50,705 nt of DNA from JAVBSX01 sp051660685 (lineage in GTDB: Bacteria > Planctomycetota > Planctomycetia > Pirellulales > Thermoguttaceae): the NCBI GenBank assembly GCA_051660685.1, contig JBOFQB010000029.1, positions 1-50,705 on the forward strand. The letters are read 5' to 3'. Below, piece by piece: positions 43,740 through 50,705 of this stretch (the first letter of the stretch is position 1; every line of letters starts with the position of its first letter). The notes beneath the pieces are model-generated. The model ran no database searches. It was given only the letters and a program-made list of their open reading frames with translations, and had not been told where the DNA came from. A program made the translations under genes and the position numbers.

Positions 43740-44711
43740 CTACTGTCGTTGCATGACCTCTTCTATTGTGATGAAACCGTCCCCGTTTTTGTCGAGAACA
43801 CCAAATTCCCGCAACCCTTTGGGAGTTAAACCCGGGTCATACTCGATGATTGACAATTGACCATCTCCATTTCTGTCTTTCGCTATAAACCAGTTCGGGA
43901 CCCCTCGCAATTCACTCAACGGTCGGTAATACTTCCGTTCAGACGGTTTGTATTTGCCCGAAATGATCTGCTCATACGACAGATTATCCAATTCATCATC
44001 GCTGATTTCGCGGACTTCTTCACCCTCTTCGTTGGACTCCCCGACCTGACTTTCTCCAACTTGACCTTCTGGAACTTCAGCACCCTCTCCAACCCGTTCC
44101 CCCTCTTTTTTGTCTGTCGCTTGTGATTCCTCCTCCCTTTTCAAAGGAGTTGCACTTCCAAGCGGTTGAAACGTTGAATACTGCGACCAATCAAAATTTT
44201 GCTGGAGTGTTTGGATCGGGGGATTCGGACGGTGTATCGTCCGATCCCGACCAAATAGAGCAATATAACGGACAAACTCTTCCAACGTAATCGCCAGATC
44301 GCCGCTAATGTCCATACTTTGAGGAGACCCCGGCATTTTCTCCCATTCTTCACGTTGTAAGACACCATCTCGATTTGTATCGTACTTGTCAAAAATAAAA
44401 CTGGCGTATTTAACGACTTTTGCAGGGACAATGGGGGCGAGCGGTTGGAGATCACCCGGGTTAACGACCTCAAGGGGGCGATTTTCATCTGCCGAATCGA
44501 CCAGATTGGGCGCGGGACCGGGAGTCAAATCCGTTTGACCGTCCCCGGTTGGAGCCGTATTGGGGGTTGCGTTTTGACTGGTTGAACCTCCTCGTTGACC
44601 GCGAGAACCGCGACGACCTTGCGCTTGCAACTCTGAACAGGTCAGGAGGAGCAGGAGCAGGATGAGCGTGAGGTTGATGAGGACGTTGACTGGGAAAGGT
44701 TGGCGATTCAT
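43740..44711 (-). CDS. secreted EF-hand calcium-binding protein
   Basis: 323 residues. A signal peptide (VLINLTLILLLLLLTCSELQAQ) is followed by an Arg/Gly-rich and then a Pro/Asp-rich linker. EF-hand loops: DTNRDGVLQREE (about residue 112), a degenerate DISGDLAITLEE, then near the C-terminus DRNGDGQLSIIE and DKNGDGFITIEE. A long acidic, low-complexity stretch (GERVGEGAEVPEGQVGESQVGES) separates the two pairs. Such secreted EF-hand proteins are common in planctomycetes, and their roles are largely unknown. No operon partner is visible. It is separated from pyrG by 517 bases. Confidence 0.82.
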   Translation of the reverse strand: MNRQPFPVNVLINLTLILLLLLLTCSELQAQGRRGSRGQRGGSTSQNATPNTAPTGDGQTDLTPGPAPNLVDSADENRPLEVVNPGDLQPLAPIVPAKVVKYASFIFDKYDTNRDGVLQREEWEKMPGSPQSMDISGDLAITLEEFVRYIALFGRDRTIHRPNPPIQTLQQNFDWSQYSTFQPLGSATPLKREEESQATDKKEGERVGEGAEVPEGQVGESQVGESNEEGEEVREISDDELDNLSYEQIISGKYKPSERKYYRPLSELRGVPNWFIAKDRNGDGQLSIIEYDPGLTPKGLREFGVLDKNGDGFITIEEVMQRQ

Positions 44712-44756
44712 CGAAACTGGTTCCTGTTTCTGCGTAGGTGCGATCTGACGTTTAGC

Positions 44757-44816
44757 CGCGATACAACGTATCGCGCGTTCTGAACCGTAAAAAACGCGCA
44801 GAACGACTGTTCTGCG
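44757..44816. repeat. pair of short hairpin repeats
   Basis: CGCGATAC-AAC-GTATCGCG at 44757-44775 and CGCAGAAC-GACT-GTTCTGCG at 44797-44816, side by side as at 23324-23376, upstream of the EF-hand gene. Confidence 0.7.
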
Positions 44817-44879
44817 ATTAAACGACTCTTCCTGACAGTTTACCTGAAATGACCGGAATTGTCAAATACAGATAACCGT

Positions 44880-44984
44880 TTAGGATCGGGGCGGTTCGTT
44901 TGGTCCGGCTGATTCGAGGACAACCAATTCGTCTGCATTTGTGATCGGATTTTTTGTTAATAGGCGAATAGTTGAGGTTCGCAT
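44880..44984 (-). CDS. possible 34-residue small ORF after the deacetylase gene
   Basis: The frame begins at an ATG 11 bases downstream of the deacetylase stop and encodes 34 residues, starting MRTSTIRLLTKNPITNADEL and ending VVLESAGPNEPPRS. Composition is protein-like, but there is no ribosome-binding sequence and no recognised family. It could equally be the out-of-frame remnant of a longer C-terminus. Confidence 0.2.
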   Translation of the reverse strand: MRTSTIRLLTKNPITNADELVVLESAGPNEPPRS

Positions 44985-44994
44985 TCAAAAGCCG

Positions 44995-45951
44995 TTATTG
45001 ACTGCGGTCCTCTTCTTTCTGAGCCATTTTCTTCCGTTGCAGTTCCATAAGAGGTCGGTATCCAATCAAAATAATCCCTTCCTCTTCGAGTAATTGGCGA
45101 ATGTCGGGATCGTGAACAAAACATTCGTATTCTTTTCCCCGGGTCTTGTGAGAGTAAGTGATCGACCGCGATTCGTCCCCCAAAACCGTTGCATGGATGA
45201 AAATCTCCGTAATGCCCGGCTTCAAATTCTTGAAAATGTTCGTCCAAAACTCTTTCGGCTCCGATTTGCCGTATTCGGACATCTCTTCAATAATGAAGTA
45301 ATCGGTAAAAACAAAACCTTGTTCGGCCAGATTTTTGCGGACTTCGGAAAAACCCATTTTTTCAAACAACTCTTGAGGACCCGTTCTCATTGGAAGACCG
45401 AATTCTCGTGAAACCTCGATGTAAGCCGCAAAAAATCTCGGGTCTTCCTGCATCGTCCCCATATGTGAGTCAATATGCGTCAACGGAATCCCGGCGTCAA
45501 TCGCCCGTTGAACCTGCGCCCTTGCTTCAAGATGAACCTCACTTGGTTTCGCAAATTTATGAGAGTCTTCTGAACTCCGAAACATGTAACCCTCTTTGTC
45601 CAAAAGACTGGAAACCTTGTCTTTCGGCGCAACCGTTCCCCAACGATAATACTTCCATTCCGCCGTATGTGTCAGGTGAACACCAAAATCTTTATCAGGA
45701 TTGTTTTTGGCGTATTCGGCAATTTCGCTGAACCAGGGACAGGGAACCATGATTGTTGCCGACGAAATGAGTCCTTTTTCCATTCCTTCTATGGTCGCCA
45801 GATTGGCGGAATGACACATTCCAGCATCATCGTTGTTGACAATCAGCAAACGGTCGGTCGGTTTATAACCCAATTGTTCGGCAACGGTTTGCGAAAAAAT
45901 AAAGGGGGTCAGAACAAAGATGAGGGAAAGGGCAAAGAACAGTTTTTTCAT
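44995..45951 (-). CDS. secreted YdjC/ChbG-family carbohydrate deacetylase
   Basis: 318 residues with the signal peptide MKKLFFALSLIFVLTPFIFS. Family motifs: RLLIVNNDDAGMCHSAN (metal-binding D41-D42 region), GLISSATIMVPCPWF, DFGVHLTHTAEW (His ligand), IDAGIPLTHIDSHMGTM (Asp/His), EVSREFGLPMRT, GITEIFIHATV. ChbG-type enzymes remove acetyl groups from chito-oligosaccharides; the exported planctomycete versions probably act on other sugars, so the exact substrate is open. AGGAG lies upstream of the ATG. It is monocistronic, apart from a doubtful small ORF downstream. Confidence 0.88.
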   Translation of the reverse strand: MKKLFFALSLIFVLTPFIFSQTVAEQLGYKPTDRLLIVNNDDAGMCHSANLATIEGMEKGLISSATIMVPCPWFSEIAEYAKNNPDKDFGVHLTHTAEWKYYRWGTVAPKDKVSSLLDKEGYMFRSSEDSHKFAKPSEVHLEARAQVQRAIDAGIPLTHIDSHMGTMQEDPRFFAAYIEVSREFGLPMRTGPQELFEKMGFSEVRKNLAEQGFVFTDYFIIEEMSEYGKSEPKEFWTNIFKNLKPGITEIFIHATVLGDESRSITYSHKTRGKEYECFVHDPDIRQLLEEEGIILIGYRPLMELQRKKMAQKEEDRSQ

Positions 45952-46430
45952 GGTGAAGTCTCCTCAATAAAAATGAAAATAATAAGTGGATGAAAAACAG
46001 AAGGTGAAAAAGGGGCAATCCTTAGGACACTCAATCCGGTCAGAACCGGGAGTATTGACCGCCTAACAGAGAATACCAGAGTTTCTGTCGATAAACAATC
46101 AGCTGCAAAGAAGGGACATTCTTATTGCAGGAACAAGGTTCACAGAAGAACCGGTCTGGATTTCAGGTTTGGAAGTTTGGGATAAATGGGGTGTTTGAAA
46201 GGGTCGTGTTCTGTTGGATTTCGTGTTTTTTTTGAGGAAACCCAAAAAACATCGGCAAATCCCTCTTGATAGAACGTACAATTCTTGGGAGAATGAACAG
46301 TGACTGACCTGTTTCGCGGAGTTGACTTTTCGGCAGAAACCGAACAGCAAGCCGGTTGTAGGTGAATCCGACTGAAACCTTGAATTATTTTGCCCATTTT
46401 ACCAATTGTACCTTAGGTCCTTAGTTCCTT
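45952..46430. other. divergent intergenic region without a supported gene
   Basis: 479 bases between the deacetylase and the first clpP. Two overlapping open frames of 83-85 codons on the minus strand have no ribosome-binding site and Cys/Ser-rich composition, so they are not called. No strong promoter consensus was identified for clpP. Confidence 0.45.
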
Positions 46431-47099
46431 ATGCAATCCATGTCCTATTCGTTTATACAAAATTCGCTGAAGAATCCGCAAAACATGACACGTCCGCCGA
46501 TTATGGACCCTCAGTTGAATTATCGGGATTATCAACGACAACGATCCTTAACATTAGGTGATTTGTTGCTTGAAAACCGGATCATTTTTTTGCAAGGGGT
46601 GATTTCCAATGAAGCGGCGAATGAACTGGTGATGAAACTGCTTTATTTACAGAGTGAGAATCGTCGCAAGGACATTCATTTTTACATCAATTCTCCCGGG
46701 GGAAGTGTTTCGGCAACGCTTGCGATTTACGACACCATGCAGATTTTGAGTTGTCCCGTTTGCACTTATTGTGTAGGTTTAGCAGCAAGTGGAGGGGCGA
46801 TTCTTTTAGCGGGGGGGACAAGGGAAAAACGTTTTGCGCTTCCTCACGCAAAAGTGATGATGCACCAACCTTGGGGTAATGTGGGGGGGCAGGTTTCGGA
46901 CATTGAGATTCAAGCTCAGCAGATTTTGCAGGATCGTGAGATTCTCAATCAAATTTTGGCCGACCATACAGGCAAGCCGATTGATGTCATTGCAAAGGAC
47001 ACGGATCGTGATTTTTATTTAACGGCGGAAGAAGCCAAGGAGTATGGGGTTGTGGACAACATCCTGAAGAAGCAGGAAGTTGACAAAGAAGAGGAATAA
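46431..47099 (+). CDS. clpP: ATP-dependent Clp protease proteolytic subunit, first paralogue
   Basis: 222 residues. The ClpP core is DLLLENRIIFLQGVISNEAANELVMKLLYLQSE, FYINSPGGSVSATLAIYDTMQ, the nucleophile S120 in GLAASGGAILLAGG, H145 in KVMMHQPWG, and the DTDRDFYLTAEEAKEYG motif with the catalytic Asp. The residue after the nucleophile is Gly where most ClpP have Met (AASMG). The N-terminus is about 20 residues longer than usual, and no ribosome-binding sequence marks the start, so an internal ATG could be used. It is followed 117 bases later by a second clpP. Confidence 0.92.
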   Translation: MQSMSYSFIQNSLKNPQNMTRPPIMDPQLNYRDYQRQRSLTLGDLLLENRIIFLQGVISNEAANELVMKLLYLQSENRRKDIHFYINSPGGSVSATLAIYDTMQILSCPVCTYCVGLAASGGAILLAGGTREKRFALPHAKVMMHQPWGNVGGQVSDIEIQAQQILQDREILNQILADHTGKPIDVIAKDTDRDFYLTAEEAKEYGVVDNILKKQEVDKEEE

Positions 47100-47216
47100 T
47101 GAGGAGTGACCGTTTGCCGCAATACACATGTCGCGCGTTTTGAATCGTCCAAATACGCCGAACACAGTCGATTACCAATCCTACATATAAATACACAGTT
47201 AAAAAACAGATAAAAG

Positions 47217-47804
47217 ATGCCTTTAATACCTTATGTTATTGAAAAAAATGGTCGTGAAGAACGGGCAATGGACATTTACAGCCGACTGCTCAAGGACCGA
47301 ATTGTCTTTCTTGGTTCAGGAGTGAACGACGAAGTTGCCAATTCAATCGTTGCCCAATTGCTGTTCCTGAACACCGAAGACCCCAAATCGGACGTTCATC
47401 TGTATATTAACTCTCCCGGGGGGAGTGTGACAGCGGGTTTGGCGATTTACGACACCATGCAGTTCATCAACTGCGACGTTGCGACCTATTGTATTGGTCA
47501 ATGTGCGTCTATGGGAGCTGTGTTGTTGACAGCAGGAGCAGCGGGGAAACGGTTTGCCCTTCCAAATGCCCGAATCATGATACATCAACCGCTTGGAGGA
47601 ATGGAAGGGACGGCGGAAGAGATTATTATTCACGCCAAGGAATTTGCCAAAATCAAGGAAAAGATCAATCAAATTCTGATCAAACATACAGGTCATCCTT
47701 ATGAGAAAATAGAATCGGACACGGACCGCGACCGGTTTTTGTCGGCTGATGAAGCGTGTTCTTACGGTTTGATTGACCAAGTGATTGAGAAAGTACCGGG
47801 GTAG
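47217..47804 (+). CDS. clpP: ATP-dependent Clp protease proteolytic subunit, second paralogue
   Basis: 195 residues of canonical ClpP: MDIYSRLLKDRIVFLGSGVNDEVANSIVAQLLFL, YINSPGGSVTAGLAIYDTMQ, GQCASMGAVLLTAG (nucleophile Ser), RIMIHQPLGG (His), ESDTDRDRFLSADEACSYGLID (Asp region). It forms the tetradecameric protease barrel fed by ClpX or ClpA. Only about half of its residues match the upstream paralogue, so the two may form a mixed ClpP1P2 barrel (inference). No clpX follows. Confidence 0.95.
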   Translation: MPLIPYVIEKNGREERAMDIYSRLLKDRIVFLGSGVNDEVANSIVAQLLFLNTEDPKSDVHLYINSPGGSVTAGLAIYDTMQFINCDVATYCIGQCASMGAVLLTAGAAGKRFALPNARIMIHQPLGGMEGTAEEIIIHAKEFAKIKEKINQILIKHTGHPYEKIESDTDRDRFLSADEACSYGLIDQVIEKVPG

Positions 47805-47884
47805 GGGATAGGGTGTAGGAAATGGGGCATAGGGGATAAAGAATGGGAATTGGGGGGCCGGTCAACTTCACAAGGATGTGTGCG

Positions 47885-48661
47885 ATGAAACAGGAAGGAA
47901 TTGTTGGCGGTTTGGGCAGAATGGTCGGCTCTTTTTTGAGCGGACTGTTCCTGTTCGCATTTGTTGGTTGCGCTTCACCTTATCAGGTTGCGACAGAACG
48001 AGCGATGTTGATGCAGGAGAATCGGCAATTGGAGGACGCTTTGTATGTCACACATGAACGGTTGCAGAATTCATTGCGAACGAACGATCAGTTGCGTACT
48101 CGAATTGTAGAAGAAGGTAAGGGGAGCGGATCAGGTGCAGCAAATAGGGGTTTGGATGAGGGGGAAAAGGCAGGAATTCCGAAATCGGCACTTCCGGGGT
48201 CTATTTCAACAGAAGGATTACAACCATCTGGGAATCCGCCGACGTTTTGGGAGAATTCGCCGACCTCGCCGATTGCTCCACCTCCTGCACGTCCACAACC
48301 GGCCCTTCCTAAAGGGGTTCGTCAACAACAGAATCGGCCCAATCAACTGAATCGCCCTTATCAACAACCGTCCCTCTTGACGAGTTTGTTCCAGCAAAAT
48401 CAAAATCGTAGGCCGAATCCGTCCATGCAACGACCTTCTTCGGTTGCTCATTCCAAATCGGCTCCGACCTCAACACCAACCCCGTCTATGCCGAATCGGT
48501 CGCCGATGATGCCGGTTCAATCACCTCAATCTTCAGGTTATGCTCAGGATTTTCCTGATTTGTCCGCCGAACTGAATGAAGGTGAATTCATTGTCCCCGA
48601 CTCCGTTCAATTCCCCGGTTCCGTTGCAGGAGAATACCCCAGTTGGTCCCCAAGAAGATAG
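47885..48661 (+). CDS. lipoprotein with a short coiled coil and Pro/Gln-rich tail
   Basis: 258 residues. AAGGA placed about 8 bases upstream supports the ATG at 47885 over in-frame codons at 47843 and 47876. The signal FLSGLFLFAFVGC ends in a lipobox Cys. A short coiled coil follows (RAMLMQENRQLEDALYVTHERLQNSLRTNDQLRTRIVE), resembling the start of cell-envelope lipoproteins, then about 150 residues of Pro/Gln/Ser/Asn-rich disordered sequence. Its function is unknown. A G-rich tract separates it from clpP. Confidence 0.75.
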   Translation: MKQEGIVGGLGRMVGSFLSGLFLFAFVGCASPYQVATERAMLMQENRQLEDALYVTHERLQNSLRTNDQLRTRIVEEGKGSGSGAANRGLDEGEKAGIPKSALPGSISTEGLQPSGNPPTFWENSPTSPIAPPPARPQPALPKGVRQQQNRPNQLNRPYQQPSLLTSLFQQNQNRRPNPSMQRPSSVAHSKSAPTSTPTPSMPNRSPMMPVQSPQSSGYAQDFPDLSAELNEGEFIVPDSVQFPGSVAGEYPSWSPRR

Positions 48662-48810
48662 CAGGTGAGGGCGGGATAGGGAACAGAGATTGGGAATATG
48701 AGGATAGGTCGCTTGTTTCGGTCCATTGACAGGGCGCGGCGTTTTAATACAATGACTTGGAAGTGGTTTTAAGTATGTGAGTATGTAACAGATTCATAAT
48801 AAAGACGGTT

Positions 48811-49986
48811 GTGGACAGATTAATCATAGAAAACTTCGGTCCAATCACAAAAGCGGATGTTGAATTCGGCGATCTTACCGTTTTAGTCGGTCCGCAAGGA
48901 ACAGGTAAGAGTTTGTTCTTAGCTTGGCTTAAGTTGGCTCTTGACACGGCAATTATCAAGAAAGAGCTTAACAAACATGGTTTTGACTGGCGAAACGATT
49001 CACGCGAATTTATCGACCTCTATTTCGGAGAAGGGGTCGGTTGTGCGATGAATGAGTCCTTTCGGATTGAAACGGTTTTTGGAAATAAAACACTCAAAGA
49101 CGACAACCATCTTGAAAAGCTGTTAAAACGAAGGAAAACGAAAACTCAAGCGGACGACAATGTCTTTTATATTCCGGCTCAGAGAGTCGTCATTCTCAGT
49201 GATGGTTGGCCGAAACCGTTTACCGCATTCAAGGCGAAAGACCCGTTTGTTGTGCGTGATTTTAGCGAAAAAATGCGTCTTATCATGGAAGGGCGAGAAG
49301 GGAACGAAGTTATTTCGCAAAAATACTTTCGCAAAGAATTTAAGGATGGAATCGCAAACGACATTTATCGAGGCATGGATTTGCGAATCGACCATAAGGA
49401 TTCTCAAAAACGGTTGGTTTTGGAATCTCAAAGCGATAAAAATCAAAAATTACCGATTATGGCGTGGTCTGCAGGACAACGTGAATTTGCGTCGCTAATG
49501 CTCGGTTTTCATTGGTTAATGCCCGCATCTAAAACAGTGCTTAGAAAGAACCTAAAATGGGCGATCATTGAAGAACCTGAAATGGGATTGCACCCCAAAG
49601 CAATTTGTGTCGTTCTCGGTATGATCTGTGATTTATTACACCGAGGATACAAAGTTTGTGTTTCGACTCATTCAAATACTCTTCTCGAATTTGTTTGGGC
49701 TGTCACCAAAATTATCAGTAATCAAAATCGGCATGACAAAACGGTTGTTGAGGATGCGTTTTTGAAGCTGTTTGGTTTGCCCAAGAATCAAAATTTACAA
49801 AAAATGGCAAGTAACGTACTTGAAAAAAGTTTCAAAGTCTATTATTTTGGCGACCATTCAGCACATAACACCAAAGACATTTCGACATTGGATTTGTGGT
49901 CTGAGGAATCGGATGTTGCGAATTGGGGCGGTATTGCTGAGTTTGGTACAAGAGCAGGTGAGGTGGTTTCCGAGGTGGTGTCATAG
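48811..49986 (+). CDS. ABC/SMC-like AAA ATPase of unknown system
   Basis: 391 residues from a GTG start (MDRLIIENFGPITKADVEFG). Walker A is GPQGTGKS (27-34). The ABC-type signature is replaced by AWSAGQREFASLMLG, and Walker B is WAIIEEPEMGLHPKA followed by VCVSTHSNTLLEF (H-loop). The order and spacing are those of OLD/RecF-like single-domain ATPases (AAA_15/AAA_21 type). No Toprim or nuclease domain is fused. The C-terminal tail (LWSEESDVANWGGIAEFGTRAGEVV) is unfamiliar. AGGAGG after the stop serves the next gene, 10 bases downstream, so the two form a pair. Similar ATPases are effectors or sensors in many phage-defence modules; whether this is one is inference. Confidence 0.85.
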   Translation: MDRLIIENFGPITKADVEFGDLTVLVGPQGTGKSLFLAWLKLALDTAIIKKELNKHGFDWRNDSREFIDLYFGEGVGCAMNESFRIETVFGNKTLKDDNHLEKLLKRRKTKTQADDNVFYIPAQRVVILSDGWPKPFTAFKAKDPFVVRDFSEKMRLIMEGREGNEVISQKYFRKEFKDGIANDIYRGMDLRIDHKDSQKRLVLESQSDKNQKLPIMAWSAGQREFASLMLGFHWLMPASKTVLRKNLKWAIIEEPEMGLHPKAICVVLGMICDLLHRGYKVCVSTHSNTLLEFVWAVTKIISNQNRHDKTVVEDAFLKLFGLPKNQNLQKMASNVLEKSFKVYYFGDHSAHNTKDISTLDLWSEESDVANWGGIAEFGTRAGEVVSEVVS

Positions 49987-49996
49987 GAGGTTCTGC

Positions 49997-50536
49997 GTGC
50001 AAAAGCAAAGGAATAAAAGCAATAATCGCAATAATTGCACGAACACGGCGTCTGAATTTGAGAACCATGTACGTCATTGTGAGGAGATTACAGAAGCAAA
50101 TTTTTGCCCCGGATTAGGTGCTCTTACAGACTCCGACAAAAGCAAAGTGAAGCAAGGGACAATAGATGTAATAAATGGTTCCGTGAATTTGGAAAATGCA
50201 CTTGAAAAAGTCCGACAGAGAGAAAGGAGCGAAAGGGAAAAATACCCGAAGTGTTGCGATTACATGATTGGATTTACAAAAGATGGTCGGGGACGAATCG
50301 TTTTCATCGAAATTCATGGGGCAATAGATGGTGAGATCAAAAATGTTGTTGAAAAGTTCGATTTTATTAAACGCTGGTTGCGAGCAGGCGGACAATGTTT
50401 CGACTCCGTAGACAATTCACCAAAATTTTGTTGGGTTGCTTCAGGTCGTTCCAGTATTTCACCCAAAGGAAGACAAAAGTTAGAAATGAAAGGGGTTTCG
50501 TTTAAGGGCAATTGCCTGACTCTTGATACGCTATAG
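49997..50536 (+). CDS. partner protein of the ATPase, unknown function
   Basis: 179 residues. AGGAGG at 49985-49990 sits 6 bases before the GTG at 49997, fixing this start. The open frame extends upstream but only as a shadow of the ATPase gene. The N-terminus is Asn/Gln/Lys-rich (KQRNKSNNRNNCTN), then a helical stretch (VNLENALEKVRQRERSEREKYPKCC). An alpha/beta core follows: DYMIGFTKDGRGRIVFIEIHGA, EIKNVVEKFDFIKRWL, KFCWVASGRSSISPKG. The Asp followed by a hydrophobic strand with Glu-x-His could be a variant restriction-endonuclease-like site, but this is speculative. The family is not recognised. Confidence 0.7.
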   Translation: MQKQRNKSNNRNNCTNTASEFENHVRHCEEITEANFCPGLGALTDSDKSKVKQGTIDVINGSVNLENALEKVRQRERSEREKYPKCCDYMIGFTKDGRGRIVFIEIHGAIDGEIKNVVEKFDFIKRWLRAGGQCFDSVDNSPKFCWVASGRSSISPKGRQKLEMKGVSFKGNCLTLDTL

Positions 50537-50573
50537 TCTTAGGCGTCGCTTTTTGCCTGTTTTTACATTAGAC

Positions 50574-50602
50574 TTGTTCCATAACCTAAAAAGTGGTACA
50601 AT
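50574..50602 (+). promoter_or_regulatory. sigma-70 type promoter
   Basis: TTGTTC, 17-bp spacer, TACAAT, 60 bases upstream of the last start codon in the window. It implies that the final gene is not simply part of the ATPase operon. Confidence 0.6.
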
Positions 50603-50661
50603 GGACTCACTACGTTTGGTACGTGTAGGGAATTCCAACGCACTAGTCAAGGATGATTTTT

Positions 50662-50705
50662 ATGGAACGAGTTGAAAAAAAATTGAAATGGTCCGACGAA
50701 ACATT
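50662..50705 (+). CDS. start of a gene cut by the window edge
   Basis: ATG preceded by AAGGATG; 14 codons are visible (MERVEKKLKWSDET). This is too little to assign. Confidence 0.6.
   Translation, partial: MERVEKKLKWSDET

Noticed and set aside
44141..44488. 115-codon frame overlapping the EF-hand gene
   Set aside because: Same-strand shadow; the EF-hand frame carries a signal peptide and calcium-binding loops.
46099..46397. Two overlapping 83-85-codon minus-strand frames between the deacetylase and clpP
   Set aside because: They overlap each other, lack ribosome-binding sites and show no recognisable family features.
3043..48700. Repeated hairpins and G-rich tracts considered as a CRISPR array
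   Set aside because: Copies are dispersed, with no regular spacing, no unique spacers of constant length and no cas genes.

Overview
The window looks like a chromosomal segment of a planctomycete, probably of the Pirellulales type. This placement is inferred from gene content and no marker gene was searched. The pointers are a sulfatase-like protein, a very long stand-alone secretin, secreted vWA/STN and EF-hand proteins, a Tat-exported xylose-isomerase-like TIM-barrel protein, tandem clpP genes and scattered tatA genes. A complete flgF-G-A-H-I-J-N-K-L run including P-ring and L-ring genes implies a flagellated cell with an outer membrane and a peptidoglycan layer. A HydE-like radical SAM maturase and an HdrC-like iron-sulfur protein hint at anaerobic metabolism. 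Genes are mostly single or in pairs, on both strands; the flagellar operon is the only long transcription unit.

Layout. 0.2-5.1 kb: degenerate sulfatase-like gene between two direct copies of a small TIR element, a CheY-type regulator, a class IV aminotransferase, xseB, and a tatA / membrane protein / tatA cluster. 5.1-12 kb: tRNA-Ser, a BON-domain protein overlapping tail to tail with a lipoprotein, a telomere-like G-rich array, and a 1487-residue secretin. 12.4-16.2 kb: gnd, hdrC-like, a 450-bp TIR-bounded repeat, and a secreted glutaminyl cyclase. 16.2-21.9 kb: a 1403-residue vWA/STN/GMG-repeat protein with a partner membrane protein, enclosed by 131-bp inverted repeats. 21.9-29 kb: Tat-exported isomerase-like protein, proS, ribF-hydE (overlapping), and a secreted metal-hydrolase-like protein. 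29.2-40.3 kb: flagellar operon with an oversized FlgL. 40.6-47.8 kb: ispD, tRNA-Gly, pyrG, EF-hand protein, YdjC/ChbG deacetylase, clpP-clpP. 47.9-50.7 kb: a lipoprotein, then an ATPase / small-protein gene pair and the first codons of another gene.

The most interesting coding observation is pyrG. The CTP synthase keeps an intact synthetase domain, but all three catalytic residues of the glutaminase domain are replaced (Cys to Ser382, His to Asn502, Glu to Gln504), so it should depend on free ammonia. The ATPase/179-residue pair at 48.8-50.5 kb is a candidate undescribed defence or stress module.

The intergenic DNA is unusually structured. It contains two different MITE-like elements that share one terminal inverted repeat, short 8-bp-stem hairpins with near-identical geometry, G-rich TAGGGGATAGGGATT tracts behind many stop codons, and a composite ~110-bp module repeated in opposite orientations. 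Only sequence inspection was possible. Functions rest on recognised motifs, and no similarity search was run.
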